Source of the DNA: JBDTGE01 sp050742975
GTDB lineage: Bacteria; Actinomycetota; Actinomycetes; Mycobacteriales; Jatrophihabitantaceae
Direction of reading: 5' to 3'
NCBI GenBank assembly: GCA_050742975.1
Contig: JBOGDQ010000051.1
Location: forward strand, 1 to 37,686
Length of the DNA: 37,686 bases
The position numbers and the translations under genes were made by a program. The notes below the pieces were generated by a model. That model was not told the origin of the DNA, searched no databases, and saw nothing but the letters and a program-made list of their open reading frames with translations. This document shows, one piece after another, positions 1-7,986 of the stretch; the stretch's first letter is position 1; each line of letters begins with the position of its first letter.

Positions 1-525
1 GACCCGGCCTTCGCCGGGGCGCCAGCGGCCGCGCCGAGCAGCACGAACACGATGTATCACGTGATCCGCATGCTGGCGGCGCCCGCGGCGAACACCTGGC
101 CGCTGGCTCCGGTAGCGCCGGTCGCGCCGGTGGCCCCGATCAGCTGCACGGTGTGTGGCGGTGTGCTCGACCCGGTACCGCCGATCTCGCCGACAGCGCC
201 GACGCCGCCGGCCTGCTCGTGCAGCACGCCGGGCACGCCGGGCGACCCGGGCGGCGGCAGCACGAGTGGCGGCGGCACGAGTGGCGGCGGCACGAGTTCG
301 GGCGGCAGCACGTCCGGACAAGGCGTCGATGCGGTGAGCACGCAGAAGCCGGGCGTCAAGCCGGCGACGGCGGGCATGGCGGTTGCCGGACTCAGTGAGA
401 CGGTGCTGGCGGTCACGGGGGTCGGCGGCCTGACAGTCCTGCTCCCCGGTGCCGCGCTGCTGATCGCGCTGGGACTGCTGCTGATGGTGCTGGCCCGGCG
501 TCGGGAGGTCGGCGAGACCGACTGA
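1..525 (+). CDS. Sortase-anchored surface protein, C-terminal part (N-terminus outside window)
   Basis: The frame is open from base 1, so the start lies upstream; the ATG at 52 is probably internal. The visible part is low complexity: an Ala/Pro repeat of the type PVAPVAPVAP, a short Cys-containing Pro/Thr stretch, then a Gly/Ser/Thr linker of GGGTS-like units. The end is a typical cell-wall sorting signal: LAVTG at bases 406-420, a hydrophobic segment of about 20 residues, and a basic tail (ARRRE). LAxTG is the signal used by class E sortases of actinomycetes, so the mature protein is probably linked to peptidoglycan. The role of the missing ectodomain is unknown. Repeat-rich composition makes the visible linker a spacer through the wall rather than a catalytic domain. 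Confidence 0.7.
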   Translation, partial: DPAFAGAPAAAPSSTNTMYHVIRMLAAPAANTWPLAPVAPVAPVAPISCTVCGGVLDPVPPISPTAPTPPACSCSTPGTPGDPGGGSTSGGGTSGGGTSSGGSTSGQGVDAVSTQKPGVKPATAGMAVAGLSETVLAVTGVGGLTVLLPGAALLIALGLLLMVLARRREVGETD

Positions 526-548
526 TGAGCTGGCAGCGCTGAGCCAGG

Positions 549-585
549 CGAACCTGGTGCAACTCCTCGGGGTGCACCAGGTTCG
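549..585. terminator. Inverted repeat, probable terminator of the surface protein gene
   Basis: A perfect 13-bp inverted repeat (left arm CGAACCTGGTGCA at 549-561, right arm 573-585) with an 11-base loop lies 24 bases after the stop at 525. The region after it is only mildly T-rich (gtcgtcttcc). Position and strength fit an intrinsic terminator between the surface protein gene and the TetR gene. Because it lies 76 bases before the regulator start, an operator function cannot be excluded. Confidence 0.55.
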
Positions 586-650
586 TCGTCTTCCTGGGCT
601 GCAGGGGCAGACGCCGGGCCGGAAGTGACCTACCGTGGTTCGGCGGGACG

Positions 651-656
651 AGGAGG
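651..656 (+). promoter_or_regulatory. Shine-Dalgarno site that sets the TetR start
   Basis: AGGAGG at 651-656 lies 4 bases before the ATG at 661. It favours this start over the in-frame codon at 625, which would add 12 residues and has no comparable site. Confidence 0.6.
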
Positions 657-660
657 GCGC

Positions 661-1422
661 ATGACGCATCGCAAGTCCGACGACGAGCTGGTGTGGGATC
701 GACCAGAACCGGTGTCACCGGCGGGCCGACCCGCCGCGGACGCCAGTGCGATCGCCGCGGCCGCGTTCTCGATAGCCGACCGTGACGGCCTGCACGCGGT
801 GTCGGTGAAACGCGTCGCCACCAAGCTGAAGTTGCAGGCGGTGGCACTGGAGGCCTATCTGACCAGCCGCGACGATCTGCTCGACCTCATGCTCGACCGC
901 GCATTCGGAGAGATCGAACTGCCTTCCGTCGCCGCGGGCAATCACTGGCGTGCGGATCTGCGTGCGATCGCGCACGCGACCCAGGCGGTGGCCGTGCGAC
1001 ACCCGTGGTTGCGCTCCCTCGCAGGCACGAGAACGCCCAGCGGCCCGAACGGTCTGCGCCTGAACGAGAGCGTTCTGCAGGCAGTGTCCGGGTTGGGCGT
1101 CGATCCGGTCCAGATGATGCAGCTGGCCAACACTGTCCTCGCGTTCGTGTACGGGTTCGTCCAGCTGGAGATGGGCCACGTACAGCGCGGGCGCGACGTC
1201 ACCGAGGATGCCGCCCATCAGGCGCGAACATCACGCCGGCTGCTCGAGGTGGCCGCGTCGGGCGACTACCCGCACCTCGCCGAACTGTTCGCGCAGTCAG
1301 CGAACCTGTCCGCGGGCAGTGCCTTCGACGTCGGCCTCGACATCGTCCTGGACGGCATCGGCGCCCGGATCGAGAACGCTGCCGCTGCCAACGTCGAACC
1401 AGCTGCGGCCGCGCATACCTGA
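661..1422 (+). CDS. TetR/AcrR family transcriptional regulator
   Basis: 253 aa. The N-terminal helix-turn-helix (about residues 25-75) shows the usual TetR pattern: AIAAAAFSIADRDGL, then SVKRVATKLKLQAVALEAYL and the following helix with LLDLMLDRAF. The rest is a helical C-terminal region of the tetracycline-repressor type (TetR_C_1-like), expected to form the ligand pocket and dimer interface. The family represses neighbouring or its own promoters and is released by small molecules; the ligand cannot be told from sequence. The last 126 bases overlap the end of the convergent zinc-ribbon gene, so the two transcripts share antisense 3' ends. No obvious efflux pump is beside it, so its target is unclear. 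Confidence 0.85.
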   Translation: MTHRKSDDELVWDRPEPVSPAGRPAADASAIAAAAFSIADRDGLHAVSVKRVATKLKLQAVALEAYLTSRDDLLDLMLDRAFGEIELPSVAAGNHWRADLRAIAHATQAVAVRHPWLRSLAGTRTPSGPNGLRLNESVLQAVSGLGVDPVQMMQLANTVLAFVYGFVQLEMGHVQRGRDVTEDAAHQARTSRRLLEVAASGDYPHLAELFAQSANLSAGSAFDVGLDIVLDGIGARIENAAAANVEPAAAAHT

Positions 1423-2043
1423 GGCCAGGGCGTCGCGGAGCTCTTGCGGCGGGACCGCCACCTCGAGCCGCACATCACCGGTTGCGTTCCGCAGCAGCAG
1501 GTGCGAGCGGGGCTTCGCGTGCCGGAAGCGATGCCGTTGTTCCGCGCCGTCGAGCCCGATCTCGAACTCGCTGATGTCCTCGATCCGCGCGACCAGGGTG
1601 TCCACCTCCCCGTCCTGTTCGTCGCGAGACACGATGACCAGCTCCTCGGCGTCGACGTACAGCCATCCGCGCAGGCCGCGGTCGGGCCACTCCGCGTCCT
1701 CCGCCAGCACCTGGAACGGTTCGTTCGCCTCGTCCTCGTCCGCCATCGGTTCCTCGGTGGTCGGCTGGTCGGGCGTGACCGGCTCGGGCGGCGGTACGTC
1801 GCCTGTGGGTTTTGGCCCTGGTCGGGCGATGCGGACGGACAGGTCCACCGTGTGCAGTTGCTCGCAGTTCGCGTGCGTCCAGGTCGTCCAGCTGGACAGC
1901 ACCGGGAACGCCTCGCCCGTGTCGCGGCACTGGCGCCAGACGATGTGCTCATCGCACGACGGGCACAGGGTCTCGCTCGCGTGTTCGGGCACCAGGAACT
2001 CGTGCTGGCAGTTCGGACAAATGACCGTCGCAGCGCGAAGCAT
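1297..2043 (-). CDS. Zinc-ribbon protein of unknown function
   Basis: 248 aa, ATG start preceded by GAGGGGAG. The N-terminus has a zinc ribbon: CPNC at residues 9-12 and CPSC at 27-30, with a further Cys at 39. A Pro/Glu-rich acidic linker (about 77-110) follows, then a globular alpha/beta region (about 110-215) with strands such as GWLYVDAEELVIVSR and SHLLLRN that resembles a PH-like or beta-barrel fold, though I cannot assign a family. No membrane segment or signal peptide is seen. The final residues, roughly 207-248, are encoded opposite the end of the TetR gene. This tail (DPGADAVQDDVEADVEG) is acidic and may be a recent read-through extension. Function unknown. Confidence 0.7.
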   Translation of the reverse strand: MLRAATVICPNCQHEFLVPEHASETLCPSCDEHIVWRQCRDTGEAFPVLSSWTTWTHANCEQLHTVDLSVRIARPGPKPTGDVPPPEPVTPDQPTTEEPMADEDEANEPFQVLAEDAEWPDRGLRGWLYVDAEELVIVSRDEQDGEVDTLVARIEDISEFEIGLDGAEQRHRFRHAKPRSHLLLRNATGDVRLEVAVPPQELRDALASGMRGRSWFDVGSGSVLDPGADAVQDDVEADVEGTARGQVR

Positions 2044-2119
2044 GATGATGGCTCCCCTCGACCGCGCTGCGTCGATTGTCTCCGACTTGCCGAACAGATG
2101 CCAGATCCCGCTCGCCAGG

Positions 2120-2881
2120 TCAGCCGGATGTGCCTTCGTCGGCGAGCGCGTTGTAACCGGCGAGCCGGGCGCGGCGCACGGCGATCGTCAGCGGGCGCAG
2201 GCTGTCGGTGCGGGCGGCGATTCCGGTGCGGTCGATGGCGCCCCCCGTCGGGTCGCGGTAGGCCAGCTCGAGGACCGCGTGCAGGCGCTCGGCCTGCGCG
2301 ACCAGTGCGACCGCGCGCGATGGATACCGCGGCGGCAGGTTGAGATGCTCGCCGGCGCGCCGGGCGTCGTGCAGCTCGTCGACGATGTCGTCGATCCACC
2401 CGGCTACGTCGGCTGCGCTGAGCGCGGAGGCCGATTCGCGGATCGCCTGGGTGAGCTCGTACTGCGCATCGGTCAGGCCGAGCTGGTCCGGCGGCGGCTC
2501 GTCGATCGTGAACGCCTGCCACAGGACCGTCGGCGGCGCGCTGCTGGGCCCGTACTCGATCACCTCAGGCACGAGGCCGATGCCGCCGCCGCACACCGCC
2601 TCGCCGGCCTCGAGCGCGGCGCTTCGGAATGCGGCCGGCCCGGGCAGCCCGCGCACGTCACCGGCGACGGGGAGGACCACCTTCACCGGCGTCTTCGCCC
2701 GACGCCACGCGACCAGGACCTCGTGCAGCGAGACGGGTTCGGCGTCGAACTCGGCGAACCCGCCCACCTGGTGCGGGGCATCGGTGCCGGTCACCGCGTC
2801 GATGACCTCGTCCAGACCGGTGCCGCCGATCAGCCACGTCGACGTCCACGCGGCGAGGGGTCCGGACCGCAGACGGCTCAC
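2120..2881 (-). CDS. Conserved-looking protein of unknown function
   Basis: 253 aa from a GTG at 2881, the first plausible start after the GNAT gene that ends at 2904; longer versions would run inside that gene. No signal peptide or membrane helix. An N-terminal part (about 1-125) has alternating hydrophobic strands (VKVVLPVAGD, IGLVPEVIEYG, TVLWQAFTID) and suggests an alpha/beta domain. The C-terminal half (about 135-250) is helical, with ELTQAIRESASAL and IDDIVDELHDARRAGEHL. I do not recognise the family. It is 22 bp downstream of the acetyltransferase on the same strand and is probably cotranscribed with it and with the zinc-ribbon gene. The Shine-Dalgarno match is weak, so the start is uncertain. 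Confidence 0.65.
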   Translation of the reverse strand: MSRLRSGPLAAWTSTWLIGGTGLDEVIDAVTGTDAPHQVGGFAEFDAEPVSLHEVLVAWRRAKTPVKVVLPVAGDVRGLPGPAAFRSAALEAGEAVCGGGIGLVPEVIEYGPSSAPPTVLWQAFTIDEPPPDQLGLTDAQYELTQAIRESASALSAADVAGWIDDIVDELHDARRAGEHLNLPPRYPSRAVALVAQAERLHAVLELAYRDPTGGAIDRTGIAARTDSLRPLTIAVRRARLAGYNALADEGTSG

Positions 2882-2903
2882 GCTGGCAAGGGTAAACCCG
2901 CCC

Positions 2904-3425
2904 TCAGTCGGTGAGCGCGCGCCGGTACCGCGCCTCGGTGATCTCCACACCGGCGAGCTCGTCCTGCTTCCGCGTGCCGTCCGGCCGCCAGCCGCCGGCC
3001 TCGTAGAAGGCGATCGCCCGCGCGTTGTCGGCGAGCACCCACAGCGTCGCCGACGCATATCGAGCCGAGCGGAGCGCCTCGATCGCCCCCTGCATCAGGC
3101 TGCGTCCGACACCCGTGCCGACCACGTCCGGGCGCACGTAGATCGACGACACCTCGCCGACCGTTGCCGGATCCGCGTCGTCGTCCCGGGACGGGAGCAC
3201 GTGCACGAAACCGATGACGTCCGCGCCGTCGACCGCGACGAGCGCGCCGGAGCGGGGCCAGTCGTCGGCGGCGAGGCTGCGCTCCCAGGCGGCGAGCCTT
3301 CGTGCGGCGTCGAGACCGTCCAGGAAGTGCTGGGGGAGCAGACCGCGGTACGCACCCTGCCACGAGCGCACATGGACGACAGCTATCGCTGCTGCATCCT
3401 CTGCCTTCGCTGGTCTGACGATCAT
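2904..3425 (-). CDS. GNAT family N-acetyltransferase
   Basis: 173 aa, a normal size for a single GNAT domain. The N-terminal strand-helix is MIVRPAKAEDAAAIAVVHVRSW. The central strand and acetyl-CoA pyrophosphate loop read EVSSIYVRPDVVGTGVGRSL (about residues 90-110), and the C-terminal ALWVLADNARAIAFYEAGGW-like block is the usual NxxAxxFYxxxGF motif. It would transfer an acetyl group from acetyl-CoA to an amine of a small molecule or protein; the substrate is not predictable. The gene starts 62 bp from the divergent DUF3097 gene, so the two probably have back-to-back promoters in this short gap. Confidence 0.9.
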   Translation of the reverse strand: MIVRPAKAEDAAAIAVVHVRSWQGAYRGLLPQHFLDGLDAARRLAAWERSLAADDWPRSGALVAVDGADVIGFVHVLPSRDDDADPATVGEVSSIYVRPDVVGTGVGRSLMQGAIEALRSARYASATLWVLADNARAIAFYEAGGWRPDGTRKQDELAGVEITEARYRRALTD

Positions 3426-3487
3426 CCGGTCACCGTAGCGGCGCGCTTGCCGGGCGGGCGCGGGTATTTCGCCTAGCGTCGGACAGC

Positions 3488-4330
3488 GTGCACTACGCAG
3501 ACGACGTCCTGGCCCAGCCGATGCGACCCCGGCCGAAGGTGATCGAGGTTGCCGCCGAACCGGACCTGGTCGTGGAGACGGCGGACGGCGCGTTCTGCGG
3601 AGCGGTGGTCGCGGTCGGCCGGGCGGTCGACGGTGGCGAGAAGCGCGACACCGTCACGCTGGAGGACCGCCACGGCCAGCGCCGCGTGTTCCCGTTGCTT
3701 CCGGCTGCGTTCCTGATCGACGGCCGGCCGGTGACGCTGGTGCGGCCCGCCCCTTCCGTCGCGCGAGCCACCGGTCCCACGAAGACGGCGTCGGGCTCGT
3801 ATGCCGTCGCCGGCGCGAAGGCACGAGTCGCCCGGGCGAGCCGGATCTGGGTCGAGGGGGTGCACGACGCCGCGCTGCTGGAGCGGATCTGGGGTGACGA
3901 CCTGCGGGTCGAGGGCGTCGTCGTCGAGCCGCTGGACGGCATCGACAACCTGGTCGAGTACGTGCGCGCGTTCGGTCCGGGACCCGGGCGCAGGATCGGC
4001 GTGCTGGTCGATCACCTGGTTGCGGGCAGCAAGGAGACCCGGATCGTCGACGGCCTGCGCCGGGCCGGATTCGCCCAGCACGTCCTGGTCACGGGGCACC
4101 CGTACGTCGACGTGTGGCAGGCGGTCAAGCCGACGGCGCTGGGCATCGAGCGGTGGCCGGACGTCCCGCGCGGCACGGACTGGAAGAGCGGAATCTGCGC
4201 CGCGCTCGGGGTCAGTGACCCGCGCGAGATGTGGCGCCGTGTGCTCGCCGGCGTCGACACCTTCGCCGACGTCGAGGTGCCGCTGCTACGCGCTGTCGAG
4301 GAGCTGATCGACTTCGTGAGCGCGGCATGA
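3488..4330 (+). CDS. DUF3097 family protein
   Basis: 280 aa from GTG 3488. The sequence follows the actinobacterial DUF3097 family: an N-terminal block with LVVETADGAFCGAVV and VTLEDRHGQRRVFPL, then a second domain beginning IWVEGVHDAALLERIWG. That second domain, with EGVHD and the later VLVDHLVAGSKE, resembles a Toprim-like fold with acidic metal-binding residues. This is an inference from pattern; the family has no established function that I know of. No membrane segments. It begins the plus-strand run and is followed 28 bp later by the NfeD-like gene, so cotranscription is possible although no functional link is known. Confidence 0.85.
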   Translation: MHYADDVLAQPMRPRPKVIEVAAEPDLVVETADGAFCGAVVAVGRAVDGGEKRDTVTLEDRHGQRRVFPLLPAAFLIDGRPVTLVRPAPSVARATGPTKTASGSYAVAGAKARVARASRIWVEGVHDAALLERIWGDDLRVEGVVVEPLDGIDNLVEYVRAFGPGPGRRIGVLVDHLVAGSKETRIVDGLRRAGFAQHVLVTGHPYVDVWQAVKPTALGIERWPDVPRGTDWKSGICAALGVSDPREMWRRVLAGVDTFADVEVPLLRAVEELIDFVSAA

Positions 4331-4358
4331 CCTACCAGCACCGTGTCAGGATGGAACC

Positions 4359-4796
4359 ATGCCGTCCTGGTTGATCTGGCTCATCGCCTCCGGTGTCCTC
4401 GCAGCCGCCGAGACGACGTCGCTGGCGCTCGTGCTGGTGATGTTCGCGGGTGGGGCGGCGGCGGGCGCGGTGGCAGCCGCGCTGGGAGCCCCGGTGCTGC
4501 TGCAGTTCATCGTCGCGATCGTGGCGACCCTCGCGCTGCTCGGTGGCGTGCGCCCCATCGCGCAGCGGCATCTCGTCCTTGCCGACCCGGCGATCACCGG
4601 ATCGGACGCCCTGGTCGGGATGGAGGCGGTCGTCCTCAGCGAGGTGGACGGGAACGACGGGCGGGTTCGCCTGAACGGTGGCGAATGGTCTGCCCGCAGC
4701 TACGACCCCGACCGGTCGCTGCCAGCCGGTACCGTCGTCAGGGTGGTGCAGATCGTCGGTGCAACCGCCGTCGTCCTGAAGGATCAGCCCGACTAG
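4359..4796 (+). CDS. NfeD-like membrane protein
   Basis: 145 aa, the short NfeD type without the ClpP-like protease domain. Hydrophobic helices cover about residues 3-25 and 28-65 (LVLVMFAGGAAAGAVAAAL, LLQFIVAIVATLALLGGV). The C-terminal 75 residues form the soluble OB-fold domain, with GSDALVGMEAVVLSEV, GRVRLNGGEWSARS and GTVVRVVQIVGATAVVL, the classic NfeD ending. NfeD proteins are paired with SPFH/stomatin proteins in membrane microdomain organisation, and the next gene is exactly such a partner, 27 bp downstream. It is expected in the plasma membrane with the OB fold in the cytoplasm. Confidence 0.92.
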   Translation: MPSWLIWLIASGVLAAAETTSLALVLVMFAGGAAAGAVAAALGAPVLLQFIVAIVATLALLGGVRPIAQRHLVLADPAITGSDALVGMEAVVLSEVDGNDGRVRLNGGEWSARSYDPDRSLPAGTVVRVVQIVGATAVVLKDQPD

Positions 4797-4823
4797 CCGA
4801 GCAAGCCGTAGGAGGCCATTTCC

Positions 4824-6080
4824 ATGGACGCCGGAGTCATTGCCGCGATCATCGTCATCGTGGTGGTGCTGATCGTGCTTGTGCGGTCGGTACGCATCGT
4901 CCCGCAGGCGCGGGCGGCGGTGGTCGAGCGACTGGGCCGGTACACCCGCACCGCCACGCCCGGTCTGACCCTGCTGGTGCCGTTCGTCGACCGCATGCGC
5001 CCGCTGATGGATCTGCGCGAGCAGGTGGTCAGCTTCCCGCCGCAGCCGGTGATCACCTCGGACAACCTGACCGTCGCCATCGACTCGGTCATCTACTTCC
5101 AGGTGACCGACGCGCGCGCGGCCACCTACGAGATCCAGAACTACATCCAGGCGGTGGAGCAGTTGACGATCACCACCTTGCGCACCGTGGTTGGTTCGCT
5201 GGACCTGGAACAGACGCTGACCAGCCGCGACTCGATCAACACCCAGCTGCGCGGCGTGCTGGACGAGGCGACCGGACCCTGGGGAATCCGGGTCGCGCGC
5301 GTGGAATTGAAGTCGATCGACCCGCCGCCGTCCATCCAGGAGGCGATGGAGCAGCAGATGCGGGCCGACCGCGCGAAGCGGGCCACGATCCTGACCGCCG
5401 AGGGGCAGCGGGAGTCGTCGATCAAGACGGCCGAGGGGCAGAAGGCGGCGCAGATCCTCGCCGCCGAAGGCCAGAAGACCTCGGCGATCCTCGCGGCCGA
5501 GGCTGAGCGCCAGTCCCGGATCCTGCGGGCCGAGGGTGATCGGGCCGCCCGCTACCTCGCTGCGCAGGGGCAGGCGAAGGCTATCGAGACGACGTTCAAG
5601 GCGATCCACGACGCCAAGCCCGACCCGGCGCTGCTGGCCTACCAGTACCTGCAGACGCTGCCGCAGATCGCGCAGGGCGACGCGAACAAGATGTGGATCG
5701 TCCCCAGCGAGTTCAACAAGGCGCTCGAGGGGCTGTCCAAGCTCGGTGGCGGCGACGGCTCGGAGGGCGCGTCGTGGCTGAACGCGACCGGCTCCGGCGT
5801 CTCGTCCACCGTGCCCGGCCTGGACACGGCCGACTGGTTCGACTCCAACCTGCCCCCCGCTGCCGAGCAGCCCGAGGCCGCGATCATCCACGGCTCGGAC
5901 GACGACGAGGACACCCGCGAGGCGCACAGCGGGCTGCCGCCGTCGGGCCTGCCGCGCGTGCCACCGCTGCCGAAGCCACCGTCGATCGGCTCGGTCAAGC
6001 ATCAGGCGATGGAGCCCGACCTCGGGCTACCGGCAGCGGACGGCGAGAGGACGGAGCAGCCGACCGAGCCGGACGCGTGA
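4824..6080 (+). CDS. SPFH/band-7 (stomatin/slipin-like) membrane protein
   Basis: 418 aa; ATG preceded by TAGGAGG. A membrane segment at about residues 5-22 (IAAIIVIVVVLIVLV) is followed by the SPFH domain: IVPQARAAVVERLGRYTRT, then MDLREQVVSFPPQPV and later RVELKSIDPPPSIQEAMEQQ. Next comes a long coiled coil (about 190-260) built from repeated AEGQ units, known from stomatins and slipins. The last 120 residues are acidic and Pro-rich, probably disordered. Such proteins oligomerise into rings or scaffolds on the membrane and act with NfeD partners. The stop overlaps the start of the pentapeptide gene by 4 bp (GTGA), which suggests translational coupling. Confidence 0.93.
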   Translation: MDAGVIAAIIVIVVVLIVLVRSVRIVPQARAAVVERLGRYTRTATPGLTLLVPFVDRMRPLMDLREQVVSFPPQPVITSDNLTVAIDSVIYFQVTDARAATYEIQNYIQAVEQLTITTLRTVVGSLDLEQTLTSRDSINTQLRGVLDEATGPWGIRVARVELKSIDPPPSIQEAMEQQMRADRAKRATILTAEGQRESSIKTAEGQKAAQILAAEGQKTSAILAAEAERQSRILRAEGDRAARYLAAQGQAKAIETTFKAIHDAKPDPALLAYQYLQTLPQIAQGDANKMWIVPSEFNKALEGLSKLGGGDGSEGASWLNATGSGVSSTVPGLDTADWFDSNLPPAAEQPEAAIIHGSDDDEDTREAHSGLPPSGLPRVPPLPKPPSIGSVKHQAMEPDLGLPAADGERTEQPTEPDA

Positions 6081-6682
6081 CGGACGAGCGGACTGCCGTC
6101 GAGGGCCAGAGCTTCACCAAGGACGACTGGTACGGCGAGCAGTGGTCCGGCAGGGTGTTCACCGACTGCACCTTTCGCGGCGTCGACCTCGGCGAACTCA
6201 GCACGCAGGGCTGCGTGTTCACGAACTGCACGTTCCGTGACGTCGCGTTCAACGCCTCGCAGCACGTCGACTCGGCGCTCACCGGCTGCGTGTTCACCGG
6301 CTGCAACTTCTTCGACGTGCAGTTCACCGGCTGCAAGCTGACCGGCTCGCGGTTCGAGCGGTGTGCGCTGCGCCCGCTGCGCGTCGTCGGCGGTGACTGG
6401 TCGTTCGTCGTGCTGGCCGGCGCGGACCTGCGGGGGAGCAGCTTCCAGCGGGTGAAGCTGCGCGAGGCCGACCTCACCGGCGCGAACTGCGTCGACTCGG
6501 TGTTCGCGTCGGCCGATCTGTCCGGCGCGATGCTGCACAGCGCGAAGTTCACCCGCGCGGACCTGCGTGGCAGCGACCTGAGCGCGCTCGACCCGCTGGT
6601 CACCGAGGTCGCGGACGCGGTCATCCTGCCCGAGCAGGCAATCGTGATCGCCGGGGCGATCGGCCTGCGGGTGGCCGACTAG
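6077..6682 (+). CDS. Pentapeptide-repeat protein
   Basis: 201 aa from GTG 6077, which overlaps the SPFH stop. After about 20 residues the protein consists of pentapeptide-like repeats. The first half uses F/C-rich units (FTDCTF, CVFTNCTF, CVFTGCNF) and the second half the common A(D/N)LxG form (AGADLRGSSF, READLTGANC, ASADLSGAML, TRADLRGSDL). These build a right-handed quadrilateral beta-helix. Family members range from gyrase-protecting DNA mimics to proteins with no known activity. No strong negative surface pattern is obvious here. The final 30 residues (PEQAIVIAGAIGLRVAD) form a cap. Its coupling to the NfeD/SPFH pair suggests a related job, unproven. The stop shares the palindrome CTAG with the stop of the convergent Eis-like gene. 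Confidence 0.9.
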   Translation: MTDERTAVEGQSFTKDDWYGEQWSGRVFTDCTFRGVDLGELSTQGCVFTNCTFRDVAFNASQHVDSALTGCVFTGCNFFDVQFTGCKLTGSRFERCALRPLRVVGGDWSFVVLAGADLRGSSFQRVKLREADLTGANCVDSVFASADLSGAMLHSAKFTRADLRGSDLSALDPLVTEVADAVILPEQAIVIAGAIGLRVAD

Positions 6683-7938
6683 AACCCGGTGGCGTTCCAG
6701 GGCGCGAGTGCGGTGCCGAACATGGCGTCGGCGCGGGCGATCGCGCCGGCGGTGAGTTCCTCGACCCCGCCGGCCGGTGCCAGTGCGCGCAGCGTGTGCC
6801 CGCCGAGGTAGGTAGCGGCCAGCGCGCGATGTGAGAGCCGCAGGTCCGCGTCGTCGGCGGTCGCTGTGCACGTCGAGCCGTCCCGGTCGGCGTCCAGTGC
6901 GTAGCGGCCGTCGGCGTAGCCGAGCCGATCGCCGACGACGTCCAGGACGAGACGTCCGGAAACGGCGTACGAGCGCGCGGACAGCGCGGCCGGCACGTCG
7001 AGTAGCCGCAGCCAGAGGCCGTCGCCGGCGTACGTCTGGTGCAGCGCCCGGCCGTCCTCGAGCAGCCAGCGCACCGGCTCGTCGACCGGGCGGTGGTGAA
7101 GTTCGATCTCGCCGATCAGGTCCAGGCCGGACAGGTAGGCCCACAGGTCACGGTAGGCGGCCCCGTTCGCCGCTACGAGCTCGCCCACCTCGATCGCGCC
7201 CAGCTCGCCGTTGAGTTCGAAGTCGCGCTTGACCGTCCACGACACGAACCCGTCGACGCCGTCATGACCGTCGTGCACCACGTGCGTCGGCGTCTTGCCC
7301 TCGCGGAGCGGCTCGTACCCGTCCAGCCCGAACCGGTACGCCCACCAGTCGCCGCGCCGATCTACCTGGCCGGCGCGCAGCCGTCGCGTGCGGTCGTACA
7401 GGGCCGGACCCGTCCGGCCGATCTCCTCGGCCTCGACCTGGCGCACGCTTCCGGCCCCGGACGGCTGGACCTTGGCGTCGGCCGGCCTCGCGAGGTAGCG
7501 GTAGTCGGCGCCGCGGGTGGCCGGCGCGTACCCGAAGCGGCCGTAGATCGCCCACTCCGCGGCGATCAGGACCGAGACTGCGTCGCCGCGCCCCTTCGCG
7601 TCCGCGAGTGACTGGGTGAGCAGCTGGGTTAGCAGGCCGCGCCGCCGGTGGGTGGCCGCCACGGTGACGCCGGTGAGCGCGTCGGCCGCGAGGTCGAGCG
7701 TGCTGCCGTCGGGGCCGGGGACGGTCAGGGTGCGTGGCTCGGTGGCCAGCGTCGCGACCCACCGCCCGGCTGAGCGCGCGCCCCACACTCGCTCTGGCAG
7801 CCACTCGCGGCGCCAGGCCTCGACGCGGCGCGGGAAGTTGTCGTCGTGCGGGTCGCCGAGCAGCGTCGTGGCGAGTGCGGCGAGCCAGCCCTGAACGTCG
7901 TCGACGGGGACGGGGTTCACCAGCGCGAGATCAGCCAT
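6679..7938 (-). CDS. Eis-like GNAT acetyltransferase with sterol-carrier-like C-terminal domain
   Basis: 419 aa, matching the tripartite Eis family: N-terminal GNAT domain, a second GNAT-like domain, and an SCP2-like C-terminal domain. The acetyl-CoA loop is VTVAATHRRRGLLTQLL (about residues 91-107). The block AIYGRFGYAPATRGADY (130-146) contains the Tyr that serves as general acid in Mycobacterium Eis. The last residue is Phe, as in Eis, where the C-terminal carboxylate is the catalytic base. Family members acetylate amines, including aminoglycosides and host or cellular proteins; the natural substrate here is unknown. Start ATG 7938. It ends 4 bp into the pentapeptide gene, tail to tail. 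Confidence 0.88.
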   Translation of the reverse strand: MADLALVNPVPVDDVQGWLAALATTLLGDPHDDNFPRRVEAWRREWLPERVWGARSAGRWVATLATEPRTLTVPGPDGSTLDLAADALTGVTVAATHRRRGLLTQLLTQSLADAKGRGDAVSVLIAAEWAIYGRFGYAPATRGADYRYLARPADAKVQPSGAGSVRQVEAEEIGRTGPALYDRTRRLRAGQVDRRGDWWAYRFGLDGYEPLREGKTPTHVVHDGHDGVDGFVSWTVKRDFELNGELGAIEVGELVAANGAAYRDLWAYLSGLDLIGEIELHHRPVDEPVRWLLEDGRALHQTYAGDGLWLRLLDVPAALSARSYAVSGRLVLDVVGDRLGYADGRYALDADRDGSTCTATADDADLRLSHRALAATYLGGHTLRALAPAGGVEELTAGAIARADAMFGTALAPWNATGF

Positions 7939-7986
7939 GCTCGCGACGATGCCAGTACGGCCCCGGCCTGTCAGCCCAATAGCCGG

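Noticed and set aside
57..416. Minus-strand frame with collagen-like GATGATGATG repeats
   Set aside because: The repeats are the reverse reading of the PVAPVAPVAP spacer on the plus strand, where the sorting signal gives clear support.
1208..2914. 568-aa plus-strand frame opposite the zinc-ribbon gene and its neighbour
   Set aside because: Its translation is Arg/Ser-rich without domains, while the minus-strand genes show a zinc ribbon and globular sequence.
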